Positions 1-9,069 of a stretch of 64,000 nucleotides of DNA are shown here, one piece after another. The notes beneath the pieces are model-generated. The model was not told where the DNA came from. It worked only from the letters and a program-made list of their open reading frames with translations, and searched no databases. Source of the DNA: Conchiformibius steedae. Its GTDB lineage: Bacteria > Pseudomonadota > Gammaproteobacteria > Burkholderiales > Neisseriaceae. Each line of letters begins with the position of its first letter. Within the stretch, counting starts at the first letter, position 1. The DNA lies in the NCBI RefSeq assembly GCF_014054725.1, contig NZ_CP059563.1, forward strand, positions 596,868 to 660,867, in the 5' to 3' direction. Both the position numbers and the translations under genes were made by a program.

Positions 1-639
1 CTGAAAAAATGTTTGTGCTTGTGTGGCGTGTTATGGCTGCTGGCAGCCTGTGGTACACAAGAAAATCCCCCTGCTGCTTCTGCTGCCGTGGCTGCCGAAA
101 CGGTGTTTAAAGGGGCAAAAATCCACGCTTCCGACCGCATTGGCGGCGATTTTGAACTCACAGACGGCACAGGCAAACCTTTTACCTTGTCGCAATTACG
201 TGGCAAAGTGGTGTTGCTGGCGTTTGGGTTTTCGCATTGTCCCGATGTTTGCCCTACCGAATTATTGAGTTACCGTGAAACCGTGGATTTATTGGGTGCA
301 GATGCCGATAAAGTGGCGGTGGTGTTTGTCAGCGTGGACCCCGAACGCGATACTCCTGACTTAATCGGACGTTATGTTAAGCAGTTTCACCCTAATTTTA
401 TTGGTTTGACTGCCACAGGCAACCAACAATTGGCATTGGTTAAACAACAATATCGTATTGTCTCTGCCAAAACCGAAGTTAAATCCGCCACCGCTTACAA
501 TATAGACCACACATCAGGTGCGTACCTGCTTGACCAAAAAGGCAATGTGGTGGTATTTGAGCCTTATGGCACTTCCCCCGCCCACCTTGCCGAAGACATC
601 CGTATTTTGCTGAAAACTTCCCCGTCTGTTACCAAATGA
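1..639 (+). CDS. Sco1/SenC family copper-handling lipoprotein (start at or before window edge)
   Basis: This is a thioredoxin-fold protein of the Sco1/SenC/PrrC family, which delivers copper to, or reduces, the CuA site of cytochrome oxidase at the outer face of the inner membrane. The reading frame is open from base 1. It begins [10 protein letters not shown] and reaches a lipobox (LLAAC) about 17 residues in, so it is a lipoprotein whose true start is base 1 or just upstream. The metal/redox motif CPDVCP lies near residue 80, and the distal metal-binding His is in DHTSG near residue 170, so all three copper ligands are present. The stop codon overlaps the hisG start (ATGA), suggesting coupled translation with an unrelated gene. 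The family call is firm; whether it serves oxidase assembly or redox defence is inference. Confidence 0.9.
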   Translation: MKKCLCLCGVLWLLAACGTQENPPAASAAVAAETVFKGAKIHASDRIGGDFELTDGTGKPFTLSQLRGKVVLLAFGFSHCPDVCPTELLSYRETVDLLGADADKVAVVFVSVDPERDTPDLIGRYVKQFHPNFIGLTATGNQQLALVKQQYRIVSAKTEVKSATAYNIDHTSGAYLLDQKGNVVVFEPYGTSPAHLAEDIRILLKTSPSVTK

Positions 640-1328
640 TGCCTGAACAATTAACCATTGCCCTGTCTAAAGGGCGTATTTTTGACGAAACCCTGCCGCT
701 GCTTGCCGCCGCAGGCATTACCCCTGCCGAAGACCCCGAACATTCGCGTAAGCTGATTATCGGCACCAACCGCCCCAATGTGCGTTTGGTAATTGTCCGC
801 GCTACCGATGTGCCAACATATGTGCAATACGGCGCAGCGGATTTTGGTATTGCGGGCAAAGACGTTTTAACCGAACACGGCGGCGATGGTTTGTATCAAC
901 CTTTGGATTTGCAGATTGCTCAATGCCGCATGATGGTGGCGGTGCGACAGGGTTTTGATTACGAACAAGCCTCGCGCCCCGGACGGCGTTTGCGTGTTGC
1001 CACCAAATACCCCGATATTGCCGCAGCCCATTTCGCTGCCAAAGGCGTGCATGTGGACATTATCAAGCTGTACGGCTCAATGGAATTAGCGCCTTTGGTG
1101 GGATTAAGCGATGCCATTGTGGATTTGGTTTCTACAGGCGGTACACTCAAAGCCAACCGTTTGGAAGCCGTAGAACACATTGCCGATATTTCCAGCCGTT
1201 TGGTGGTGAACCAAGCCGCTTTAAAAACCAAATACGAATGGATTGAACCGATTATTCAAGCCTTTGCCCGCGCCGTAAGCGGCGAAGCCGTTTCAGGAAA
1301 GGAAGACCATGAACACCCTGCTGATTGA
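636..1328 (+). CDS. hisG: ATP phosphoribosyltransferase, short form (HisG)
   Basis: HisG catalyses the first step of histidine biosynthesis, joining ATP and PRPP to give phosphoribosyl-ATP. At about 230 residues it is the short form, lacking the C-terminal regulatory domain, which is known to need HisZ as partner; no hisZ is in this window. The N-terminus ([18 protein letters not shown]) and the PRPP-binding region ([14 protein letters not shown], near residue 160) are typical. The start overlaps the Sco1-like stop by 4 nt. The last 20 nt overlap the next gene, so the C-terminal tail after GEAVSGKE is probably unstructured. No other his gene is adjacent, as is usual where his genes are scattered. 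Confidence 0.95.
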   Translation: MMPEQLTIALSKGRIFDETLPLLAAAGITPAEDPEHSRKLIIGTNRPNVRLVIVRATDVPTYVQYGAADFGIAGKDVLTEHGGDGLYQPLDLQIAQCRMMVAVRQGFDYEQASRPGRRLRVATKYPDIAAAHFAAKGVHVDIIKLYGSMELAPLVGLSDAIVDLVSTGGTLKANRLEAVEHIADISSRLVVNQAALKTKYEWIEPIIQAFARAVSGEAVSGKEDHEHPAD

Positions 1329-2349
1329 TTTGCAAAGCACAAAAGCCGATTTAAACCGCATTCCCAAAAACGTGGGTGCAGTGTTTTTGTTTGCCCGCAG
1401 TAAAAAAATGCTGAAACGCGCCGTGGCATTCGCGCAAAACCATGCGGCGGCAGAAGTCATCGATTTTGAAGAAAAAAAATCAGTTTCGGCGATGACGGCG
1501 GCGGTAAAAACCCTGTTGGCGCACCACCACCACGCCCGCATTGCCGTGGTGTGCGACCACAAAAAAATGTGCGCCAATATCGCTGCTTTGCAAAAAGTGT
1601 ATCCCGATGCAGAATTGTTGTTGTGGGACAAATTGGGTAAAAAACAACGCCGCCGTTTAAAACGCCAATGCCGCGATGCCAAGCAGGACGGCGGGGCATG
1701 GCCACTGCCTTGGGCGGAAGACGAGGGCGCATATCTGCCCCCTGCGCCCGTGCCTGCTGCTTTGCCTGATAACCGTCCGACTATGCCACTGTTGACCGAT
1801 GCAACAGAAGCAGAATCTGCAGCGGAAGCAGAACCTGCAGCGGAAGCAGAACCTGTAGCGGAAGTTGAATCTGCAGCGGAAGTTGAATCTGCAGCGGAAG
1901 TTGAATCTGCAGCGGAAGTTGAATCTGCAGCGGAAGTTGAACCTGCAGCGGAAGTTGAACCTGCAGCGGAAGTTGAACCTGCAGCGGAAGTTGAACCTGC
2001 AGCGGAAGTTGAACCTGCAGTGGAGGTTGAACCTGCAGCGGAGGTTGAATCTGCAGCGGAGGTTGAATCTGCAGCGGAGGTTGAATCTGCAGCGGAGGTT
2101 GAACCTGCAGCGGAGGTTGAACCTGCAGCGGAGGTTGAATCTGCAGCGGAGGTTGACAACCATACCGCCACCACAGAGCAGGCATTGCGCCTGATTCGCA
2201 AAACGCGCCCCAAGAAAAAAGCGGATTTATTACGCGCCTTGCAAACCGCATTGGCAGCCGATGAAAACCTTGCAGAACAAATGTTTGCACATTTGATTGA
2301 AATTAAGGCAATCAGCGTGGACGTAGCAGAAAACGTGCGTTATTTGTAA
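1309..2349 (+). CDS. Degenerate PIN-like protein with long [12 protein letters not shown] repeat linker
   Basis: I do not recognise a named function. Residues 1-125 follow the strand and helix pattern of a PIN-like nuclease fold (LLIDLQST..., VGAVFLFAR..., AEVIDF..., IAVVCDHKK...). They can be laid beside the N-terminus of the PIN-like protein at 44731, but acidic positions expected at the active site (the DNALD and SKDKGFD segments there) are replaced here by SVSAM and CDHKKMC. Residues 167-280 are 19 copies of a six-residue acidic repeat. The last 65 residues look like a small winged-helix module. The layout of PIN-like domain, repeat linker and winged helix is shared with 44731, so I infer a paralogue that has lost catalysis, perhaps retained for nucleic-acid binding. 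It starts inside the hisG end and is followed by a terminator. Confidence 0.6.
   Translation: MNTLLIDLQSTKADLNRIPKNVGAVFLFARSKKMLKRAVAFAQNHAAAEVIDFEEKKSVSAMTAAVKTLLAHHHHARIAVVCDHKKMCANIAALQKVYPDAELLLWDKLGKKQRRRLKRQCRDAKQDGGAWPLPWAEDEGAYLPPAPVPAALPDNRPTMPLLTDATEAESAAEAEPAAEAEPVAEVESAAEVESAAEVESAAEVESAAEVEPAAEVEPAAEVEPAAEVEPAAEVEPAVEVEPAAEVESAAEVESAAEVESAAEVEPAAEVEPAAEVESAAEVDNHTATTEQALRLIRKTRPKKKADLLRALQTALAADENLAEQMFAHLIEIKAISVDVAENVRYL
1807..2148 (+). repeat. 18-bp coding minisatellite, 19 units
   Basis: Nineteen in-frame copies of an 18-bp unit (variants of GAAGTTGAACCTGCAGCG) encode E(A/V)E(S/P)AA. Variation is block-like: the first three units carry GCA in place of GTT, units 4-12 use GAAGTT, and later units use GAGGTT; Ser and Pro variants alternate in runs. 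That pattern suggests recent unit duplication by slippage or unequal recombination. Because 18 is a multiple of 3, copy-number change alters linker length without breaking the frame. The tract produces open frames on both strands that are not genes. Confidence 0.97.
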
Positions 2350-2356
2350 ATTTAAA

Positions 2357-2385
2357 AACCACTTGTTAAACAAGTGGTTTTTTTA
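2357..2385. terminator. Bidirectional intrinsic terminator between the PIN-like gene and maf
   Basis: A 9-bp stem (AACCACTTG / CAAGTGGTT) with a 5-nt loop is flanked by an A-run on the left and a T-run on the right, so it can end transcription from the gene at 1309 and, on the other strand, from maf. Confidence 0.85.
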
Positions 2386-2388
2386 TAT

Positions 2389-2985
2389 TCAAGCGGTGTG
2401 CAGGGGAACGGGACAGCCGCATTCGCGCAGCAGCGCAGCGGTTTCAAACACAGGCAAGCCCATCACGCCCGTAAAACTGCCCGCCAAGTGGCTGACAAAA
2501 ATCCCGCCAATGCCTTGTATGGCGTATGCGCCTGCTTTGTCCATGGGTTCGCCACCCGCAATATAGGCGCGGATTTCCTGTTCGCTTAAGGTTTTAAAAC
2601 GCACTTCGCTGGATTGCAATACGCTGTATTCTTGCCCGAGACGGCTGATGCACACGGCGGTCATCACTTGATGGCTGGTGCCTGAAAGCTGCGAGAGCAT
2701 GGCAAAGGCTTCTTCGGCATTGGCAGGTTTGCCCAATATGCGGCTGTCCAGCGCAACGGTGGTGTCGGCGCTGAGTAGGGGCAGGTCGGGGCGCAGGGTG
2801 TCGGCATAAAGGCTGCGGGCAGCGCGGTTTTTTTCTAATGCCATGCGCCCGACATAGTGATAAGCGGATTCTTGCGGGTGCGGGGTTTCGTTGATTTCGG
2901 CAACGGTCAGATGTATGCGAAAGCCCAGCTGTTGCAAAATATCGTGGCGGCGCGGGCTGGCGGAAGCCAAGTAAAGTTCGGTCAT
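2389..2985 (-). CDS. Maf family nucleoside triphosphate pyrophosphatase (YhdE type, dTTP/UTP)
   Basis: Maf proteins hydrolyse non-canonical or excess nucleoside triphosphates to monophosphates and are linked to septation control. The N-terminal signature LASASPRRHDILQQLGF is canonical. The SADTTVALD segment supplies the catalytic acid, and KAGAYAIQGIGGIFV with the Asp just before it matches the YhdE subgroup (dTTP/UTP) more than the YceF (m7GTP) subgroup. Length (198 residues) is normal. It faces the gene at 1309 across a shared terminator; upstream of it the L,D-transpeptidase gene ends on the same strand only 56 nt away, so the two may be co-transcribed. The subgroup assignment is inference from motifs. 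Confidence 0.92.
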   Translation of the reverse strand: MTELYLASASPRRHDILQQLGFRIHLTVAEINETPHPQESAYHYVGRMALEKNRAARSLYADTLRPDLPLLSADTTVALDSRILGKPANAEEAFAMLSQLSGTSHQVMTAVCISRLGQEYSVLQSSEVRFKTLSEQEIRAYIAGGEPMDKAGAYAIQGIGGIFVSHLAGSFTGVMGLPVFETAALLRECGCPVPLHTA

Positions 2986-3041
2986 GGTTTGGGTTCGGTT
3001 AGTAAAGCGGCACGCTGGAATAGGGCGTGCCGCAGGGTTAA

Positions 3042-4121
3042 TTATCGGATATTGGTGGGTTGTAAAACGCGCTCGTTGCTGTTGGCAGGGGTTGCGGGTG
3101 CAGAAGCCGCTTTGGCTTTAGGCTGTGGCGGTGGTGCGTTGGTGGGCAGGAGCGGGGTTTCAAATACCGATGTGGGTTTAACATTGCGCTTGAGTTTGCG
3201 GCTCGGTGCGGGTTTGGGTTTCGCAGCGGGCTTGGCGGGTTTGGAAGCAGCGGCGGGTGCATCGTCTGCGGCGTCCACTTCAATGCTGCTGCCTTCAGGC
3301 AGAACTTCATTGCGGGTGGCGCGTACCCCGCCGGCACGCGGACGGGTGGGCTGAATCGAGCCGCTGTTCCACGCCAAAGACTGCAAATCGCCCTGAATCA
3401 CCGCTTTGCCGCTACAGCTTAAACATACGGCTTTGCCTGCCTGTGTTTTAATGGTTTTTTCTACCAAGGTATTGCTGATGTTGGCACCATTGGCTTTTGC
3501 CCAAGCGGAAATGGTTTGGCGTAGTCTGTCGCGTTTCAGATTGCCTTGTTTATAAGGGTCTTTATACACGGCAAGCCACAAATTGCCTGCTTCATCGGTA
3601 TTGAGCATTGCCATTTCATAGCTTACCGTGGCGGGTGAACCTGTGGTGATTTTTTTCGCAAATTCTAGGGCTTGGTCGGATTTCATGCGTACGCAGCCAT
3701 GACTGCGGATACCGGGGACGCTGGCAGGGGCGTTGGTGCCGTGAATGCCCAAACCGTGTTTGGGGTCGCCCAAACGCACAAATACAGGACCCAAAGGATT
3801 ATTCGGACCAGGGGGAACGGTTTTCACGCCGTCGCCGCGTTCTTTTTGAATGGATTTGGGAATGTGCCAAGTGGGGTTATAGGCTTTCGGACCGATTTTG
3901 TGTTCGCCCAACAGCGTTTGCGTGTGTGCTTTGCCGACTGCCACGGGATACACTTTTTCCAATTCGCCATCGTAATACAAAAATAGGCGTTGTTGGGGGA
4001 TATTGATGACAACCTGCCAGCCGTTGGCAGCAGGGCGCACATCGGGTACGGGGGTGGTTTGTGCCGCCATAGCGGAAGAAGCCGCTGCCAAGGCAACGGT
4101 TGTCCATAGAGTTTTGTACAT
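3042..4121 (-). CDS. Periplasmic L,D-transpeptidase (YkuD/ErfK family)
   Basis: This is a cell-wall enzyme that makes 3-3 peptidoglycan cross-links or attaches proteins to peptidoglycan. The start at 4121 is chosen because it opens a signal peptide (MYKTLWTTVALAAASSAMAA); the frame is open further upstream but that part looks non-coding and overlaps the region in front of rlmD. The YkuD domain spans roughly residues 35-190 and carries the catalytic His/Cys motif SHGCVRM preceded by IHGTNAPASVPGIR. The C-terminal 100 residues are Pro/Ala/Lys-rich and probably disordered. The mature protein is about 340 residues. The promoter must lie in the short gap shared with rlmD, which is read in the other direction. 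Confidence 0.92.
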   Translation of the reverse strand: MYKTLWTTVALAAASSAMAAQTTPVPDVRPAANGWQVVINIPQQRLFLYYDGELEKVYPVAVGKAHTQTLLGEHKIGPKAYNPTWHIPKSIQKERGDGVKTVPPGPNNPLGPVFVRLGDPKHGLGIHGTNAPASVPGIRSHGCVRMKSDQALEFAKKITTGSPATVSYEMAMLNTDEAGNLWLAVYKDPYKQGNLKRDRLRQTISAWAKANGANISNTLVEKTIKTQAGKAVCLSCSGKAVIQGDLQSLAWNSGSIQPTRPRAGGVRATRNEVLPEGSSIEVDAADDAPAAASKPAKPAAKPKPAPSRKLKRNVKPTSVFETPLLPTNAPPPQPKAKAASAPATPANSNERVLQPTNIR

Positions 4122-4273
4122 AGTCAGGAATAAAGTATATTGGAAAATAACGCCATCATACGCCAAATAGCGTGATTTTATGTGAAAATAACGTTTTTTT
4201 GCAGTTTGACAAACGATGTGGCACATTGTGCCGACACTTTTGCAGGCTGTTGCGCTTGGAAACCAAACACAAT

Positions 4274-5569
4274 ATGAACCATTCCCTTATCCGAATTGAA
4301 CGCGCCGACCACGAAGGTCGCGGCATCGGGCGCATTGACGGTAAAACCGTTTTTGTGGCGGGTGCGCTGCCTGATGAAACCGTAAGCTGCCGAATCGTCC
4401 GCCGTCACAGCCGTTTTGATGAAGCGGAAACCCTTGATGTTCATCAGGCTTCGCCGTGGCGGGTAGAGCCGTTTTGTCCACACGCGGGCGAGTGTGGTGG
4501 CTGTTCGCTGCAACATTTGGATTTTTCGGCACAAGTTGCTTTTAAACAGCAGGCTTTGGAAAGCCAGTTGCAGCGATTGGGAAAAGTGTTGCCACAGCAA
4601 ATGCTTGCGCCTGTTTACGGCTCTGCCAAACATTACCGCAGTCGCACCCGTTTGGCGGTTACGTCAGCGGGCGTATTGGGCTACCGCAAACGCCACGGAC
4701 ACGATGTGGTGGCGGTGTCGCGATGCGCGGTGTTGCCGAAACCTGTGTCAGATGCTTTGCCTATGTGGGCGCAAGCCGTGGCGGAATTGTGCCAACGTGC
4801 GCCCAAAGCAGGTGTTCACGCCTTGGAAATCCATTGCGGCGACAACGTGTCCGCGCTGATGGTGTGCAGCAACCGTGCCATTCCCGCACAAGCATGGCGC
4901 GATTGGTCGGATGCCGTGTGTGCGGTGGCAGGCAGTTGGCAGACATGGCAGCAGATTGGCAAAAATGAGCCTGTGCGTATGGGCGGAACAGATGAGGATT
5001 TGTGTTACCGCTTGCCTGAATTTGCTTTAAGCATGCCTTTTGTTCCGGGGGATTTTACCCAAGCCAACCGCGCCGTAAATGAAATTCTGGTTGCCCGCGC
5101 CGTGCGCCTGTTACAGCCACAAGCCGATGAACAAATTGCCGATTTATTTTGTGGATTGGGCAATTTTTCCCTGCCTTTGGCGCGTAGTGGTGCCAATATT
5201 GAAGGCATAGAGGGTTTACCCTCGCTTACCCGCCGCGCCGCCGCCAATGCGCGTGCCAACGGTATAAAAAACGCACGTTTTGCTACAGCAGATTTATTTG
5301 AAGTTGCGCCTGATGCAGCGTGGACACGCGCCGATAAAATCCTGCTGGACCCGCCACGTGCGGGCGCGTATGCGGTGGTGCAATCACTGTCGCGCCGACA
5401 TTTGCCGCAACGGCTGGTGTATGTGTCGTGTAACCCTGCTACTTTGGCGCGTGATGCGGCAGTGTTGGTGGAAAAGGGCTATGTGTTCTCGGCAGCGGGT
5501 TTGGTGAATATGTTTCCGCATACGGGGCATAGTGAAGCAGTGGCGTGTTTTGAACGTGTATATAGTTGA
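4274..5569 (+). CDS. rlmD: 23S rRNA (uracil(1939)-C(5))-methyltransferase RlmD
   Basis: RlmD is the SAM-dependent methylase that makes m5U1939 in 23S rRNA. An N-terminal TRAM domain (IRIERADHEGRGIGRIDGKTVFV) is followed by the iron-sulfur cluster cysteines (CPHAGECGGC), a SAM-binding loop (DLFCGLGNFSLPLA) and the catalytic Cys in YVSCNPATLARD. I chose the ATG at 4274, which starts directly before the TRAM domain; the frame is open about 34 codons further upstream but that stretch is unlike the family. The protein is 431 residues, normal for RlmD. Its stop codon lies inside the terminal inverted repeat of a Correia-like element, so the final residues may have been changed by that insertion. 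Confidence 0.95.
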   Translation: MNHSLIRIERADHEGRGIGRIDGKTVFVAGALPDETVSCRIVRRHSRFDEAETLDVHQASPWRVEPFCPHAGECGGCSLQHLDFSAQVAFKQQALESQLQRLGKVLPQQMLAPVYGSAKHYRSRTRLAVTSAGVLGYRKRHGHDVVAVSRCAVLPKPVSDALPMWAQAVAELCQRAPKAGVHALEIHCGDNVSALMVCSNRAIPAQAWRDWSDAVCAVAGSWQTWQQIGKNEPVRMGGTDEDLCYRLPEFALSMPFVPGDFTQANRAVNEILVARAVRLLQPQADEQIADLFCGLGNFSLPLARSGANIEGIEGLPSLTRRAAANARANGIKNARFATADLFEVAPDAAWTRADKILLDPPRAGAYAVVQSLSRRHLPQRLVYVSCNPATLARDAAVLVEKGYVFSAAGLVNMFPHTGHSEAVACFERVYS

Positions 5570-5667
5570 TTAAAATCGCAACGATACGGCGTTGTCAACG
5601 CCCTTATATACTATTCGTACACGGCGGGCGTTGTCGCCTTGTCTCGTTTTTATTTTTATCAACTATA
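5561..5667. mobile_element. Correia-like miniature element (about 107 bp), variant TATAGTTGAT termini
   Basis: The two ends, TATAGTTGATTAAAA and the complement of TTTTTATCAACTATA, are inverted repeats matching at 14 of 15 positions and both finish in TA. The interior (ATACGGCGTTG near the left, TACTATTCGTAC in the middle, GTCGCCTTGTC near the right) follows the interior of the neisserial Correia repeat enclosed element as I know it, whose ends read TATAGTGGATTA. The size agrees with the short, internally deleted class. Such elements are known to carry promoter and RNase III processing signals. Here the left end provides the rlmD stop codon. Identification is by memory of the consensus, not by search. 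Confidence 0.75.
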
Positions 5668-5678
5668 GTTAAACAAAA

Positions 5679-5716
5679 AACTGCGGAACAAGGTTGTTCC
5701 GCAGTTTGGTTTTTTA
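5679..5716. terminator. Intrinsic terminator between rlmD and zipA
   Basis: A 12-bp GC-rich stem (AACTGCGGAACA / TGTTCCGCAGTT) with A-run before and T-run after sits at the convergent ends of rlmD and zipA and can act in both directions. Confidence 0.85.
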
Positions 5717-7279
5717 GGTAAACAGGCGTTGTGCCAAGCTGCCGCCGGGGGTAATGTCGGCGGCGAGCATTTCCTGCTGCGTTGCCAGCACATAAGTACG
5801 AACTTCTTTGAGCCAATCGGTAGAAAGCTGCTGGATTTGGTCGTCCACCAATTCCAAATTGAGCATGGACGACAGGCGCACCGCCAAATTCATAAATTGG
5901 TCAAAATTGCCCTCACCAGGGGGAACACGGGTGATGTCAAACAACATACTGAAGCCTTTGTAGGGCTGGCTTGCCAGCAGGCTGGAAGTAAATTGACTGC
6001 CGTCCAGCGTAACAATGGTGTATTTGATGTCGCCGCCCACATCGGCAAAACCAAACGCGCCGTCTTCCAATAATTGAAAGCCCAAGTCTTCCACCGCCGA
6101 ACGCAGTTCCGCGCCCAAAATACCGATGCGCGACACCAAGTGAATGGCGATGGTTTGGTCCACTTTGGCGCACAATTCGTCCAAGGGACGGGCGTTTGCC
6201 AAAAAGCGGGGAATGTCGTCCAACACGGCTTCGCCGTCCATGCTTTGTGCCAACATATCCACTTGTTGCCCGAACAATTGCAGTTCGCGCTCATCTGCCA
6301 AACCGTTGCGGCTGATGGCCTGCAAACCGATGGCAAAGGCTTGGTATTGTACGCCCGGTATCGGCTCGGCGGTTTGGAACAGCCCGTCCATGGTACAACC
6401 GACAATTTGGAAACGGTGGCGGTTAGACAGGCGCGGATAGGCGAGCAGTTCCGTGCCTTCGCGCAGGGAAACATACGCCATGTAGTCGGCGCGGGGGTCA
6501 AACCACGGCAAATCGCTGTGGCGCAGGTCGTCAAAAGCAATCAGCAGCGGTCTGGGCGGCTGCGGGCGTTCGTTTTCGGTGTATTCTTCGTATTCGTCGG
6601 CAGGCAGAGCAACGGCAACGGCTTTATCGGTTGCGGGGGGTTCGCTGCCGCCGAGCATACGCGCAAACGTGGCTTTTAATTCGCTAACCAAGCCCGTGCC
6701 TTCGCCTTGCGGCGGCACAACGGGGGGAATGCCGTCATCGTCATGCTGCTTATCGTGTGCGGTGGGCGCAACGGGTGCAACCACAGGCGGGGCAGGTTGG
6801 GGGACAACGGGCGGCTGTGGTGTGTGATGCGTTTCTTCGTGATAAGGGTCTTCATCTTCAAAACGGGAAACGTCGTCAGCAATTTGTTGGGCAGCGTGGT
6901 CGCGTGGGGCAACGGGGGCAGGTTTGGCGGCAGGCGCGGGCGTTTCAATCAATACGCCGTCATCTTCCGCCTCGTCTTCAGGCGGCGGCGCGGGCGTTCT
7001 GCCCACCAGCGATGGCTTTAAACGCTGCGGTTCGCGCTTAACATCGTGTTGGGCATTGCGCGGCAGCGGGGTATATTCTTGTGTTTCGTGAGCGGAATGG
7101 GTGTGATGACCATCGCGCACAGATTGCAGCTGTACGCCCATCAGGGCATCGCCGTCTGAATGACCGAAATGTCTGCGGATTTTGTTGCGGCGGTTGTTTT
7201 CCTCAAACATATTGTAAATACAGACGGCTATCAGTGCGAAAATTAAGGCAGCTATAACAATCAACAGGATTTTATCCAT
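5714..7279 (-). CDS. zipA: Cell division protein ZipA
   Basis: ZipA tethers and bundles FtsZ at the inner membrane of the division site. The N-terminus is a single membrane segment (KILLIVIAALIFALIAVCIY), followed by a basic patch and then some 200 residues rich in Pro, Ala, Asp and Glu, the usual flexible linker. The C-terminal FtsZ-binding domain covers about residues 260-505, including KYTIVTLDGSQFTSS and GFSMLFDITRVPPGEGNFDQFMNLA. Length (521) is longer than E. coli ZipA (328) because of the linker, which is common in Neisseriaceae. It ends in a terminator shared with rlmD; 267 bases separate its start from the end of bioB on the same strand. Confidence 0.88.
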   Translation of the reverse strand: MDKILLIVIAALIFALIAVCIYNMFEENNRRNKIRRHFGHSDGDALMGVQLQSVRDGHHTHSAHETQEYTPLPRNAQHDVKREPQRLKPSLVGRTPAPPPEDEAEDDGVLIETPAPAAKPAPVAPRDHAAQQIADDVSRFEDEDPYHEETHHTPQPPVVPQPAPPVVAPVAPTAHDKQHDDDGIPPVVPPQGEGTGLVSELKATFARMLGGSEPPATDKAVAVALPADEYEEYTENERPQPPRPLLIAFDDLRHSDLPWFDPRADYMAYVSLREGTELLAYPRLSNRHRFQIVGCTMDGLFQTAEPIPGVQYQAFAIGLQAISRNGLADERELQLFGQQVDMLAQSMDGEAVLDDIPRFLANARPLDELCAKVDQTIAIHLVSRIGILGAELRSAVEDLGFQLLEDGAFGFADVGGDIKYTIVTLDGSQFTSSLLASQPYKGFSMLFDITRVPPGEGNFDQFMNLAVRLSSMLNLELVDDQIQQLSTDWLKEVRTYVLATQQEMLAADITPGGSLAQRLFT

Positions 7280-7546
7280 AATGATTCCTTTTCGGTTTTG
7301 AACCCCTGTCTTTTGGAGAGCGGTATCATTATGATGGGACGGGATAAAGCCTTGTCCCTATCAAAACGGCACGCAGGGCGGCACAAATGGGTGTCGTCCT
7401 GTGTGTGGAAACAATCTCAAGCGGGTTAATCTCGGTTGATAAACGGCAATTATAACGGAAGTTGCCCGCTTGGGGCAGCATTGCCGATTATGACGGCTAT
7501 CATAGGGTTTATTTAACCGAACTTCAAGCGGCATGTGTCGCCAGAA

Positions 7547-8560
7547 TCATACAGCATCGTTTAGTGCGCCCTGTTCGGCTTGCAAATCCAGCTTGGCAAG
7601 CAGCATACGGTCGCTGTCTTCTTCGGGGTTGGCGGAAGTGAGCAGTTTGTCGCCGTAAAAAATAGAATTCGCGCCCGCCAAAAAACACATCGCTTGCACG
7701 GCTTCGGGCATCTCGGTGCGCCCCGCACTCAAACGCACATAACTGCGCGGCAGGGTAATGCGTGCCACCGCCACGGTACGGACAAATTCCGTCCAATCCA
7801 AATCGGCAGCTTGAGCCAGCGGCGTGCCTTCAATTTTAACCAATTGGTTGATGGGGACGCTTTCGGGTTGTGGGTCGAGATTGGCAAGGCTGGCAATCAA
7901 GCCCGCGCGTTCGCTGCGGCTTTCGTTCATGCCCACAATACCGCCACAACACACTTTTAAACCCGCACGGCGCACTTTTCCCAACGTGTCCATGCGGTCT
8001 TCGTGACGGCGGGTGTGGATAATGTCGTTGTAGCGTTCGGGGTCGGTGTCCAGATTGTGATTGTAATAATCCAACCCCGCCTGTTTTAAATCTTCCGCCA
8101 TGCCCGCTTCCAACATACCGAATGTGCCACAGGTTTCCAAGCCCAAATCTTTAACCGCTTTAATGATTTCGCACACCGCTGCGACATCATCGGGTTTGGG
8201 ACCGCGCCACGCTGCGCCCATACAAAACCGTGCCGCGCCGCGAGCTTTGGCAATTTTGGCTTTGGCAACAATTTCTTCTACATTCAATAGGGCAGATTTT
8301 TCCACGCCCGTGTGATAGTGCGCCGATTGCGGACAATATTCGCAATCTTCAGGGCAACCACCTGTTTTAATAGACATTAACGTGGATAACTGGATTTGGC
8401 GCGGATTAAAGTATTGGCGGTGGGTTTGCGCCGCTTGAAACACCAAATCCAAAAACGGCAGGTCAAACAATTCTTCCACTTGGCATTTGCGCCAATATTG
8501 GCAAGTATCGTGTGGTTCGGGGGTGGTGCGGCGGCGCAGGGCAACGGGCGAAACAGTCAT
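7547..8560 (-). CDS. bioB: Biotin synthase BioB
   Basis: BioB is the radical-SAM enzyme that inserts sulfur into dethiobiotin, the last step of biotin synthesis. The cluster motif is C69-x3-C73-x2-C76 ([10 protein letters not shown]), and the second-cluster ligands lie in the TIM barrel ([19 protein letters not shown] regions). Length (337) is typical. The start gives a short N-terminal extension ([16 protein letters not shown]) before the conserved core. No other bio gene adjoins. Upstream lies the terminator of the roadblock-fold gene, so bioB should have its own promoter in 8561-8640. Between 7280 and 7546, upstream of zipA, I see no further gene. Confidence 0.96.
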   Translation of the reverse strand: MTVSPVALRRRTTPEPHDTCQYWRKCQVEELFDLPFLDLVFQAAQTHRQYFNPRQIQLSTLMSIKTGGCPEDCEYCPQSAHYHTGVEKSALLNVEEIVAKAKIAKARGAARFCMGAAWRGPKPDDVAAVCEIIKAVKDLGLETCGTFGMLEAGMAEDLKQAGLDYYNHNLDTDPERYNDIIHTRRHEDRMDTLGKVRRAGLKVCCGGIVGMNESRSERAGLIASLANLDPQPESVPINQLVKIEGTPLAQAADLDWTEFVRTVAVARITLPRSYVRLSAGRTEMPEAVQAMCFLAGANSIFYGDKLLTSANPEEDSDRMLLAKLDLQAEQGALNDAV

Positions 8561-8643
8561 GGCAGTTATTCCTGTGGGTGGTGAATCGGATGGTTTGGAA
8601 GTGATGGGGCGAGTGTTTACTCGGTTTGGGCATACGGGCGCAA

Positions 8644-8673
8644 AAAAGACCGCGTCAAGCCTTGCGGTCTTTT
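8644..8673 (-). terminator. Intrinsic terminator downstream of the roadblock-fold gene
   Basis: A 10-bp stem (AAAAGACCGC / GCGGTCTTTT) lies between the end of the gene at 8713 and the start of bioB. A/T runs flank both sides. Confidence 0.8.
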
Positions 8674-8712
8674 GGGAAAATGGTTACAGCCTGACACAAA
8701 AGTGTCGGACGT

Positions 8713-9069
8713 TTAGTTCAGGTTGTTTTCGGCATCTACCAAAGAACGGCGCGCCAATGCCAAGTTGGAACGGGAACGCTCCAATACGGAATACAGGAAC
8801 AAGCCGTCTTGATTACGCAGCGGGCGCAACAGGTGGTATTGCTTACCCAAGGTAATCAAAATGTCTTCAATGTGGTCTTTCAAGCCGAGCATCTGCATGG
8901 TTTTCATTTTGGCACGCATGACTTCGGTATTACCAGCAGCGGCAATTTCCAAATCTACGGCAGCAGAACCGCCGCCTGCCAGCAACATGCCGCTTGAATA
9001 GTCCACCACTGCTGCTGCCAGTGCACCGTCCACATTCAGCAGTTCTGATACGGTTTTATCGAAATTCAT
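8713..9069 (-). CDS. Roadblock/LC7-fold small protein, copy 1
   Basis: This protein of about 118 residues has the roadblock/LC7 (MglB-like) pattern: an amphipathic N-terminal helix, AAAVVDYSSGMLLAGGG, then EVMRAKMKTMQMLGLKDHIEDILITLGKQYHLLRPL. Roadblock proteins are usually partners or regulators of small Ras-like GTPases, but none is encoded in this window, so the partner is unknown. I chose the ATG at 9069 (MNFDKTVSELLNVDGAL); the frame extends 17 codons further upstream without family-like sequence. A paralogue at 19624 shares the same core (AAIVDYESGM, DILITLQRQYHLL). Function is not established. Confidence 0.75.
   Translation of the reverse strand: MNFDKTVSELLNVDGALAAAVVDYSSGMLLAGGGSAAVDLEIAAAGNTEVMRAKMKTMQMLGLKDHIEDILITLGKQYHLLRPLRNQDGLFLYSVLERSRSNLALARRSLVDAENNLN

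Noticed and set aside
1293..2213. Long open frames on the minus strand and in other frames across the 18-bp repeat
   Set aside because: Any repeat whose length is a multiple of 3 and which lacks stops stays open in several frames; none has a start region or composition like a gene.
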